Positions 34,934-41,757 of a stretch of DNA of 52,234 nt are shown here, piece after piece. Position 1 is the first letter of the stretch. Each line of letters starts with the position of its first letter. A program made the translations under genes and the position numbers. The notes beneath the pieces are model-generated. The model was not told the origin of the DNA. It did not search any database and was given only the letters and a program-made list of their open reading frames with translations. This DNA is from Desulfovibrionaceae bacterium (GTDB lineage: Bacteria > Desulfobacterota > Desulfovibrionia > Desulfovibrionales > Desulfovibrionaceae): positions 1 through 52,234 of the forward strand of contig JAFGBU010000013.1 in NCBI GenBank assembly GCA_016932995.1, in the 5' to 3' direction.

Positions 34934-35932
34934 ATGGACCCGCTGACCCACCTGAGCTCGGGCCTGCTCGCGGCCCAGGCGGTCCGGGGCCGGTTCCCGG
35001 CCTCGCGCGCCCTGCTCCCCTTGTGCCTGGTCGGGGCCTGGATCCCGGACATGGACAACTTCTTCGGCTCGGGCGATCCGGAAAGATACCTGCTCTGGCA
35101 CCGCGGCCTGACCCACTCCCTGGCCGGGGGCCTGGTCTTGGCCGGCCTGCTCGCCCTCCTCGGCCGGGCCCTGACCAAAAAGCTGCCCCTCGGCCGGACC
35201 TTTGCCCTGGCCTACGCCCTGATCCTGGCCCACATCTTCCTGGACCTGATCACCTCCTACGGGACCCAGATACTGGCGCCCTTTTCCAACGCCAGGCTGT
35301 CCCTGGACTGCGTGTTCATCGTGGACCCGTTCTTCACCCTCACGCTCCTGGGATTCGCCGTCGCAGCCGCCTGGCGCAGGGACCGGGGCCGGACCATCGC
35401 CGCGGCCGGGCTCGTCTGGATGCTCGCCTACCCGGCCGCCAACCTGGGGCTCAAGGCCGGGCTGGAACACCTCTACGCCGCACAGCTCAAGGCCCACGCT
35501 GTGCGCTTCGAGCGCCTGGACTTCACCCCGGACGCCTTCACCCCCTATTTCTGGAAGGCGGTGATCGACCAGGGCGGCAGATACAGCGCGACCACGGTCT
35601 GCGCCCTGGACCTCGACCGCGAGTACAAACGCGTCGCCTTTGACAAGGCCGACCGCGCGCTCATGCGCCGCCTGGGCCGGGAGGCGTCCATATTCAAGAC
35701 CTACGAGTGGTTCAGCGTCTACCCGGTCCAGTCCAGGGAAAGGCTCGACGGCGAGGAGTTCCTGCAGTTCGGGGACCTGCGCTTCACGATCACCAACCCG
35801 GTCATGCTCAAGCTCTTCGGCAACAGGCGGCCGCCGTTCACCCTGACCGCGGTCATCGACGCCTCGGGCAGGCTTTTGGAGCACCGCTTCCAGTGGGGCC
35901 GCAAGCCCCGGGTCCAGACAGTCGTGGAGTAG
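34934..35932 (+). CDS. YdjM/DUF457-type membrane-bound metal-dependent hydrolase
   Basis: 332 residues. N-terminal motifs DPLTHLSSGLLAAQ, AWIPDMDNF and WHRGLTHSLAGG, then AHIFLDLITSYGT, supply the His/Asp metal ligands typical of this family; four or five membrane segments lie in the first 190 residues. The C-terminal 140 residues are soluble and contain a YEWFSVYPVQ segment. The family is linked by homology to LexA-regulated YdjM and to phospholipase-like enzymes, but no substrate is established. It diverges from psd. Confidence 0.82.
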   Translation: MDPLTHLSSGLLAAQAVRGRFPASRALLPLCLVGAWIPDMDNFFGSGDPERYLLWHRGLTHSLAGGLVLAGLLALLGRALTKKLPLGRTFALAYALILAHIFLDLITSYGTQILAPFSNARLSLDCVFIVDPFFTLTLLGFAVAAAWRRDRGRTIAAAGLVWMLAYPAANLGLKAGLEHLYAAQLKAHAVRFERLDFTPDAFTPYFWKAVIDQGGRYSATTVCALDLDREYKRVAFDKADRALMRRLGREASIFKTYEWFSVYPVQSRERLDGEEFLQFGDLRFTITNPVMLKLFGNRRPPFTLTAVIDASGRLLEHRFQWGRKPRVQTVVE

Positions 35933-35940
35933 GGCCCGGC

Positions 35941-36936
35941 TCAGGACGCGGGCGGCCTGTCGAGTGCGGCGAGCAGGTCTCGGCCCAGGCGGTGCAGCGG
36001 GACGATCCGGTTATCCAGGACCAGGCCCTGGACCAGGAAATCGGAGCCCTCGTAGCCCGGGGGCCCCTGAAACCCGTTGTCCCGGGACAGGACAAGGGAG
36101 ACGTTGACCTCCCGGCTGTAGACGATGAGCCCCTGGGGATGAAAGACTGTCTGCCCCAGCCTGGGCCCGGCGGCCAGAAACAGGGCCCTGAAGGCCGAGA
36201 ACGCGGGCCGGGGGCCTATGCGCCTGAGCGCCCCGCTCAGGGCCGGACAGGTCACGCAGGCCACGTCCCGGTCCAGGAGCCCGGCATAGGACTCGGGCCG
36301 CGCCGCATCGGCCTCGAGCAGCCTGCCCAGGCCCAGGCTGCGGACCAGGTCCCCGGTGCGCCCGGCCACGGCCGGGTCCGGCTCCAGGCCGACGATGTCC
36401 ACGACCCCGGCCCCGGAGCGCCTGGCCAGGATGTTCTGGGCCAGGACCAGCAGGCCCGGGCCCGCGCAGAGGTCCAGGCCCAGGAAGCGCCCGCCCCGGA
36501 CCACGGGGCCGGGATCGAGGTCCGCGACGGCCCTCAGGATGCGGGCCATCCTCGGGGCGTCGGACATGACATTCAGGCCCGGCGAGACCTGACGCATGCG
36601 GTTCATGACCTCGATGTCGTCCTCGGGCTCGTTCAGGCTGCCGTGGCGCAGAAAACGCCTGTAGAGCGCGCCCACCTCGCCTACGGGCACCTCCTCGCGC
36701 TCGGCCCCGGGATGGACGTAGGCGTAAAAATACTTGAGGGCCACGTTGAGCAGCAGCCCGTCGGACAGGGCAGCGTCCGGGTCGCGGGCCGTTTGCAGGT
36801 CCAAAACCAGGCTCGAGGTCCGGTAGTGCTTAAGGCAGGCCTCAAGGGGAAAGGGGTCCTCAAGGGGCCGGGCCAGGGCCCGGGCCGAGACGGCCGGGTC
36901 ATGGGGATAGAGGTCTTGCTGCGCGGTCTGATGCAT
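35941..36936 (-). CDS. SAM-methyltransferase-like protein of unknown target
   Basis: 331 residues from ATG 36936; the ribosome site is weak. The middle carries a Rossmann-type SAM motif LGLDLCAGPGLLVLAQN, an acidic IVGLEPDP strand and LLEADAARPESY, in the right order for a class I methyltransferase. The first 130 residues are an extra helical domain. The catalytic (N/D)PPY motif of N-methylases is absent. I do not recognise the family. It lies just downstream of the tRNA terminator and converges with the DUF457 gene. Confidence 0.65.
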   Translation of the reverse strand: MHQTAQQDLYPHDPAVSARALARPLEDPFPLEACLKHYRTSSLVLDLQTARDPDAALSDGLLLNVALKYFYAYVHPGAEREEVPVGEVGALYRRFLRHGSLNEPEDDIEVMNRMRQVSPGLNVMSDAPRMARILRAVADLDPGPVVRGGRFLGLDLCAGPGLLVLAQNILARRSGAGVVDIVGLEPDPAVAGRTGDLVRSLGLGRLLEADAARPESYAGLLDRDVACVTCPALSGALRRIGPRPAFSAFRALFLAAGPRLGQTVFHPQGLIVYSREVNVSLVLSRDNGFQGPPGYEGSDFLVQGLVLDNRIVPLHRLGRDLLAALDRPPAS

Positions 36937-37023
36937 GCCTGGGTTCCGGGGCCGGGAAAAGTTTTCCGGCCGGGGCAGGCGATGCACGGACCGTACCGGG
37001 CCGGGCCCAAAAAGGCCGGCCCG

Positions 37024-37053
37024 AAAAAAGGCCGGCCCTGATCAGGGCCGGCC
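37024..37053 (-). terminator. Terminator of the tRNA Gly-Cys-Gly operon
   Basis: Perfect 24-base palindrome (37030-37053) followed on the minus strand by six T (37024-37029). Confidence 0.9.
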
Positions 37054-37064
37054 GCAGGCTGCTC

Positions 37065-37139
<75 letters not shown>

Positions 37140-37141
37140 TC

Positions 37142-37216
<75 letters not shown>

Positions 37217-37230
37217 GCATCCCTTTGCGG

Positions 37231-37305
<75 letters not shown>

Positions 37306-37322
37306 CCACGAAAGGGACCAAA

Positions 37323-37351
37323 TTCTTAACGTCCGCGTATCTGGCTGTCAA
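37323..37351 (-). promoter_or_regulatory. Sigma-70 promoter of the tRNA Gly-Cys-Gly operon
   Basis: Exact TTGACA at 37346-37351 and TAAGAA at 37323-37328 on the reverse strand, 17-base spacer, with the first tRNA beginning at 37305. Confidence 0.75.
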
Positions 37352-37455
37352 GCGCCCACGGCCAAAAAACCGAACGCCCCGGTCCGACCCTTGCCTTCGG
37401 CCCCGGGGGCTTTACTTTTGGCCTCGATTTGAGTAACCAAATCCGTTCAATATTG

Positions 37456-37475
37456 CGCTCGGCTTTGGCCGAGCG
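37456..37475 (+). promoter_or_regulatory. Leader hairpin directly ahead of the dksA ribosome site
   Basis: CGCTCGGC (37456-37463) pairs perfectly with GCCGAGCG (37468-37475) across the loop TTTG; the CGGAGGA ribosome site begins six bases later. A weak promoter (TTGAGT, 16 bases, TATTGC at 37451-37456) lies just upstream. Confidence 0.55.
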
Positions 37476-37496
37476 AGCCTCGGAGGATCACCGCGC

Positions 37497-37859
37497 ATGG
37501 AAGCAAAAGACATCGAATATTTCCGCAACCTGCTGAGCGGCATGCTCGACGACATACTCCAAAAGAGCCAGGAGACCCTGGAGGACATGACCGAATCCGG
37601 CGAGGTCTACGCCGACCCGGCCGACCGGGCCACCGCGGAATCGGACCGGGCCTTCACCCTGCGCATCAGGGACCGGGAGAGGAAGCTGATAAAAAAGATC
37701 CAGCAGGCCGTGCAGCGCATCGACGACGGCGTGTTCGGGCAGTGCAGCGAATGCGGCGGCGAGATAGGCACGGCCAGGCTCAAGGCCCGGCCCATGACCA
37801 CCCTGTGCATCAAGTGCAAGAGCAAGCAGGAAGAAGAAGAAAAGGTGCGGGGCGACTAG
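37497..37859 (+). CDS. dksA: DksA/TraR-family RNA polymerase-binding transcription factor
   Basis: 120 residues, ATG 37497 with CGGAGGA nine bases ahead. A coiled-coil N-terminus leads to DPADRA (D40, D43), the tip residues that reach into the polymerase secondary channel, then RDRERKLIKKI as in E. coli DksA, and a four-cysteine zinc finger (C83, C86, C104, C107). It potentiates ppGpp control of rRNA and amino-acid promoters. It is shorter than E. coli DksA at the N-terminus (151 residues) but has every functional motif. Confidence 0.93.
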   Translation: MEAKDIEYFRNLLSGMLDDILQKSQETLEDMTESGEVYADPADRATAESDRAFTLRIRDRERKLIKKIQQAVQRIDDGVFGQCSECGGEIGTARLKARPMTTLCIKCKSKQEEEEKVRGD

Positions 37860-37910
37860 CGGCCCCGGAGCGCAGCGGCCCCGGGTCCGGCGACCCGGAT
37901 TGAGCCTGCC

Positions 37911-39419
37911 ATGGAAGCCAACTACTTCCGCTTCCTCGCGGCGGAACTGGGCCCGGCCGTCAGCGGCGGCCGAATCGACAACCTCCACTCCCCGGCCGAG
38001 GCCGTCTGGACCCTGAGCGTCCACAAAAAACCCAAGAACATCCGGCTGCTGTTCAGGCCCGCCAAGCAGGCCGGCCTCATCTTCATCTCGGAGTTCAAGC
38101 CCGCCAACCCGCTGAGCCCCTCGGCCGGGGTCATGTGGTTCAGAAAGCGCCTGTGCGGCAGGCGGCTGCTCGAGCATTGCGCGGACTGGCCCGGGCTGCG
38201 CATGGCCTGGGGCCTTTCCCCGGGCGAGGGCCGGCACCTGGTCCTGGACATGCGCCTGGGCCTTTTTCTGGCCCAGGACCTGGACCAGGACTTCGGCCAA
38301 GAGCCGGACTGGCCCGGGCTCGACGAGGTCCTCTCGGACCCCGAAATCTGGCGCAGCCACCCGCAGATGTCGCCGCCCCTGAGAAGGACGCTCGCCGCCC
38401 TGCCCCGCCAGGAGGCCGAGGACCTGCTCCAGAGACTGCGCCGGGGCCGGGCCGAAACCTTCTACCTGCCGGTCAGGGACGGGGCCGTCCTGGACCCGCG
38501 GCCCTGGCCGGAACCGGGCCTGGAGTGCAGGACCGTGTCCAGCGCCCTTGCCGCGGCCGCGGCCTTTGGCCGGCCGACCCTGTTCCAGGCCCTTAAGGCC
38601 GCCGAGACCGGGCCCGAGGCCAAGGCCCGTGAAAAGGGGCTCAAAAGGGCCCGAAAGGCCCTCGAATGCCTGGACCGGGAAGAGGACAGGCTGGCCGGGC
38701 TCAGGCGTTCAAGTGACGCGGCCGAGGCGCTCAAGGCCGAGCTGCACAGGCTGGACGACAGGCCCGGGCTGGCCCGGATCAGTCTCAAAGGCCCGGACCG
38801 GGAAATGGACGTCGAGCTCGACCCGAGCCTCACGCCCGGCCAGAACATGGCCAGGTTGTTCAAGCTGGCGGCCAAGGCCCGGCGGGGCATGGAGCACCTG
38901 GCCCGGCGCAGGGCCGAGATCAAGGCCCAAATCAGGGACCGGACCGGGTCCGGGATCGGGGCCAAAGAGTCCGCCAAGGGCTCCAGGGCCGGGAGCGCAA
39001 GGCCCTTGCCCGAACGCTACCGGGGCGTGGCCGCAACCAGGTTCGTGTCCTCGGACGGCCTGGTCATCCTCAGGGGCAGGAACCAGCAGGCCAACCACGA
39101 CCTCCTGGGCCGGGCGGCCAGCCCCTTTGACCTCTGGTTCCACCTGGCCGACGGGCCAAGCGCCCACGTGATCCTGAAAAGGGACCACCCGGACCAGGAG
39201 GTCCCGCGCCGAAGCCTGATCGAGGCCGCGGCCCTGGCCGCGCTCAAGAGCCGCAAAAAAAACGAGGCCAAGGCCGAGGTCCTCTGCGCCCTGGTCAAGG
39301 ACGTGCGCAAGATCAAGGGCGCGGCCCCGGGCCAGGTGGTCGTGAACAGGGTCCGAGAGGTTTTGGCCGTTGAACCGGACCCGGGCCTGGAGGGGCGGCT
39401 GTCCCGGGACCGGGGGTGA
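37911..39419 (+). CDS. NFACT-family protein (RqcH/fibronectin-binding-like)
   Basis: 502 residues. The N-terminal NFACT-N domain starts MEANYFRFLAAELGP and has GGRIDNLHSP; a helical middle (about 230-350, charged coiled-coil) follows, and the C-terminal NFACT-R domain has GLVILRGRNQQANHDLL and DLWFHLADGPSAHVIL. Proteins of this layout include RqcH, which marks peptides stuck on 60S/50S subunits by adding alanine tails. It is about 60-70 residues shorter than B. subtilis RqcH, and the tRNA-binding arginine/aspartate pair could not be located with confidence. It follows dksA by 51 bases. Confidence 0.82.
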   Translation: MEANYFRFLAAELGPAVSGGRIDNLHSPAEAVWTLSVHKKPKNIRLLFRPAKQAGLIFISEFKPANPLSPSAGVMWFRKRLCGRRLLEHCADWPGLRMAWGLSPGEGRHLVLDMRLGLFLAQDLDQDFGQEPDWPGLDEVLSDPEIWRSHPQMSPPLRRTLAALPRQEAEDLLQRLRRGRAETFYLPVRDGAVLDPRPWPEPGLECRTVSSALAAAAAFGRPTLFQALKAAETGPEAKAREKGLKRARKALECLDREEDRLAGLRRSSDAAEALKAELHRLDDRPGLARISLKGPDREMDVELDPSLTPGQNMARLFKLAAKARRGMEHLARRRAEIKAQIRDRTGSGIGAKESAKGSRAGSARPLPERYRGVAATRFVSSDGLVILRGRNQQANHDLLGRAASPFDLWFHLADGPSAHVILKRDHPDQEVPRRSLIEAAALAALKSRKKNEAKAEVLCALVKDVRKIKGAAPGQVVVNRVREVLAVEPDPGLEGRLSRDRG

Positions 39420-39441
39420 AAAAAGGGCGCCTGGGGCGCCC
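39419..39441 (-). terminator. Terminator of the lysozyme-like gene
   Basis: GGGCGCC/GGCGCCC stem (39425-39441) followed on the minus strand by six T (39419-39424). It overlaps the end of the facing NFACT gene. Confidence 0.8.
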
Positions 39442-39464
39442 TGAAAGTCGTTGTCCCAAACAGC

Positions 39465-40412
39465 CTAGACCACGCGGTCCACGCCCCGGCCGTCGAGCAT
39501 GGCCAGGATGAGCTCCTTTTCGCGCTCCAGGCGGCCGGCCACGCTCTGCCTCACGGCCCCGGTGGACGAGCCGAAGCGGTCCACGCGCAGCGAGTACACC
39601 CGGTCCACGAGCTCGCGGCCGAAATCAGCGCCCCCCTCCCGGCCGAGCATGTCCTCGATGACCTTGTTGAATATGCGGGCCGCGCCGCTCGGGCCGTGCT
39701 GCACCGAGGTGCTCCACAGGGCCTCCCTCAGGGCAAAGGGGGCCTTTTCCAGGTCCACCCCGGTCTGGTCCATGATCTTCTCAAGGGCCGGGAGGTAGTG
39801 GTCCTGGCGGATGAACTCGTGCTGGAGCCTGGCGAAGCGCTCCGGATTCTCCTGGGCCAGGCGTTGCCACTCGTCGGGCATGGCCCCCGTGGTCGAGCCG
39901 GTGTTCGCCGGACCCGCGGCCCTGAGGCGTTCGGCCCACTGCGGCTCGTGCCGGTCGAGATAGCCGAGGAAGCGGTCCATGGTCCCGGCCCGGGAGGATA
40001 TCTGATAGATGCCGTAGGAGGTCCCGCCCACGCGGTCGAAGCCGACGGCCCCGGGCCCCTTGTCCCCGGACTCGAAGAGCGCGGACAGGCCGCCCTGCGC
40101 GGCCCGGGCGGTCCGGCCCGGGCCTGCCCCGGACAAGGGCAGGTCCTGGTCCCCGATGAGCCTGGAGATGGTCGACAGGGCGTCGAACATGAGCGAATCG
40201 CCCACCAGGCCCAGGCCCGCGCCGCCCGCTGACTCCACCTGGTCCTTGGGGCCGCATATGTTCCTGGCCATCTCGAGCTGGGCCGCAAAGGCCGCGGACT
40301 TGAGCCTCTCGGCCCTGGCCTGGCCGGCCCGGCCGGACCCGGCGTCGTCCCCCGGGCCGACCCGGCCCAGCATGCGGATGACGCTGTCAAGGGCCTGCGC
40401 GTTGCCGGACAT
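39465..40412 (-). CDS. Lysozyme-like-fold protein (putative peptidoglycan hydrolase)
   Basis: 315 residues, no signal peptide. After a helical N-terminal 75 residues, the segment LSALFESGDKGPGAVGFDRV and GGTSYGIYQISS look like the catalytic Glu loop and the G-x-Y-G-x-Y-Q strand of lysozyme-superfamily (chitosanase/VgrG-lysozyme-like) proteins. Later HYLPALEKIMDQTGVD and LWSTSVQHGPSGA fit the helical lobe. Absence of a Sec signal suggests export by a dedicated machine such as the flagellar apparatus. A sigma-54-type promoter precedes it. The family assignment rests on motif resemblance only. Confidence 0.6.
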   Translation of the reverse strand: MSGNAQALDSVIRMLGRVGPGDDAGSGRAGQARAERLKSAAFAAQLEMARNICGPKDQVESAGGAGLGLVGDSLMFDALSTISRLIGDQDLPLSGAGPGRTARAAQGGLSALFESGDKGPGAVGFDRVGGTSYGIYQISSRAGTMDRFLGYLDRHEPQWAERLRAAGPANTGSTTGAMPDEWQRLAQENPERFARLQHEFIRQDHYLPALEKIMDQTGVDLEKAPFALREALWSTSVQHGPSGAARIFNKVIEDMLGREGGADFGRELVDRVYSLRVDRFGSSTGAVRQSVAGRLEREKELILAMLDGRGVDRVV

Positions 40413-40469
40413 GGCACTACTCCTTGGCTGTCAATTCCCGGACGGCTCAAAGCAGTCCGAAAATCCGGC

Positions 40470-40484
40470 AGCAAGTTTCGTGCC
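40470..40484 (-). promoter_or_regulatory. Sigma-54 (-24/-12) promoter
   Basis: Reverse strand GGCACGAAACTTGCT: GG and GC exactly ten bases apart, matching the consensus TGGCACG-N4-TTGCT at every core base. It lies 58 bases ahead of the start at 40412. Confidence 0.65.
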
Positions 40485-40514
40485 TTGCGGCAACATCTTG
40501 AATATAAAAACTTT

Positions 40515-40985
40515 TTACGTAAAGGCGAGGTCGTGTCCGTCAAGAAACAGGCCCAGGCGGGCGTCGGCGAGCAGTATCCCGGCCAGTCTGCGGTGCCCGG
40601 CCGGAAAAGGGTAGTCCTCAAGGTCCCGGGGGTCCACGAAGCGGCCCTCCTCGGCCGCCCTGAGCACGGGCCGCCCGGCGTCGGCCGCGCAGTAGAAGCC
40701 GTGGATGCTCAAGTCATAGCCCCGGTCCGCGCAGTCCAGCACCGCGATCCCGGCCAGGACCCGGGCCCGGATCGCCAACTCCTCGCGCAGCTCCCTGACC
40801 AGGGCCTGCTCCGGGGTCTCGCCGGGCTCCACGACCCCGCCCGGGAACTCCCACAGCCCGCCCCAGACGTCGTCCAGCCGCCGCCTCTGGATGAATATCC
40901 TGCCCTCCCGGGCCAGAACGCCCGTGGCCAGGTCGATGCGCGCCGGGCCCCGGCCGGGATCGATGTCCGAAGCCCTGTCGGCCAC
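40515..40985 (-). CDS. Nudix hydrolase (MutT/MutY C-terminal-like)
   Basis: 156 residues from a GTG at 40985. Nudix box GGVVEPGETPEQALVREL with REELAI, preceded by VWGGLWEFPGG, the word shared by MutT and the MutY C-terminal domain. Likely an 8-oxo-dGTP or related diphosphatase. It begins seven bases after the gpmA stop, so it is cotranscribed with gpmA. Confidence 0.87.
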   Translation of the reverse strand: MADRASDIDPGRGPARIDLATGVLAREGRIFIQRRRLDDVWGGLWEFPGGVVEPGETPEQALVRELREELAIRARVLAGIAVLDCADRGYDLSIHGFYCAADAGRPVLRAAEEGRFVDPRDLEDYPFPAGHRRLAGILLADARLGLFLDGHDLAFT

Positions 40986-40992
40986 GCCGGCC

Positions 40993-41736
40993 TCAGGTCC
41001 TGGCCTGGCCCGCGACCGCCTCGGCCGCCCTGGCCGCGGCCTCGGGGTCGCCGAGGTAGTAGCGCTTGACCAGGCCGAGGTCCTGGTCCAGCTCGCAGAC
41101 CATGGGCAGCCCGGTGGGGATGTTCAGGCCGGCGATCTCCTGGTCGCCGATGCCCTCCAGGTGCTTGACCAGGCCGCGCAGGGAGTTGCCGTGGGCCACG
41201 ACCAGGACCCTCTTGCCCTCGCGGACCTGGGGGGCGATGCGCTCGAACCAGTAGGGCAGGACCCGCTCGACGGTCATCTTCAGGCTCTCCCCGGCCGGGA
41301 CCTGGTCCGCGGGCACGGCGGCGTAGCGCGGATCGCTCGCCGGGTGCCTGGGGTCGGACAACTCCAGGGCCGGGGGCGGCAGGTCGTAGCTGCGGCGCCA
41401 GGCAAAGACCTGGTCCTCGCCGTGCAGCCTGGCGGTCTCGGACTTGTCCAGGCCCTGCAGGGCGCCGTAGTGCCGCTCGTTCAAGCGCCAGGTGGCGGAG
41501 ACAGGCAGCCACATGAGGTCCATTTTGTCCTGGATGATCCACAGGGTCCTGATGGCCCGCCTGAGATACGAGGTGTGGCAGGCGTCGAACGCCAGCCCGG
41601 CCTCGGACATCAGCCCGGCCGCGCGCGCGGCCTCGGCCGCCCCGGCCTCGGACAGGTCCACGTCGGTCCAGCCCGTGAACCGGTTCTCCAGATTCCAGAC
41701 GCTCTGCCCGTGCCGGACGAGCACCAGCCTGTTCAT
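40993..41736 (-). CDS. gpmA: 2,3-bisphosphoglycerate-dependent phosphoglycerate mutase
   Basis: 247 residues, ATG 41736 with GGAGGAG upstream. [17 protein letters not shown] holds the phosphohistidine H9; [23 protein letters not shown] and [17 protein letters not shown] are the other active-site words. It interconverts 3- and 2-phosphoglycerate in glycolysis/gluconeogenesis. Confidence 0.96.
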   Translation of the reverse strand: MNRLVLVRHGQSVWNLENRFTGWTDVDLSEAGAAEAARAAGLMSEAGLAFDACHTSYLRRAIRTLWIIQDKMDLMWLPVSATWRLNERHYGALQGLDKSETARLHGEDQVFAWRRSYDLPPPALELSDPRHPASDPRYAAVPADQVPAGESLKMTVERVLPYWFERIAPQVREGKRVLVVAHGNSLRGLVKHLEGIGDQEIAGLNIPTGLPMVCELDQDLGLVKRYYLGDPEAAARAAEAVAGQART

Positions 41737-41757
41737 GGCCCTCCTCCGCGCAAGGCC

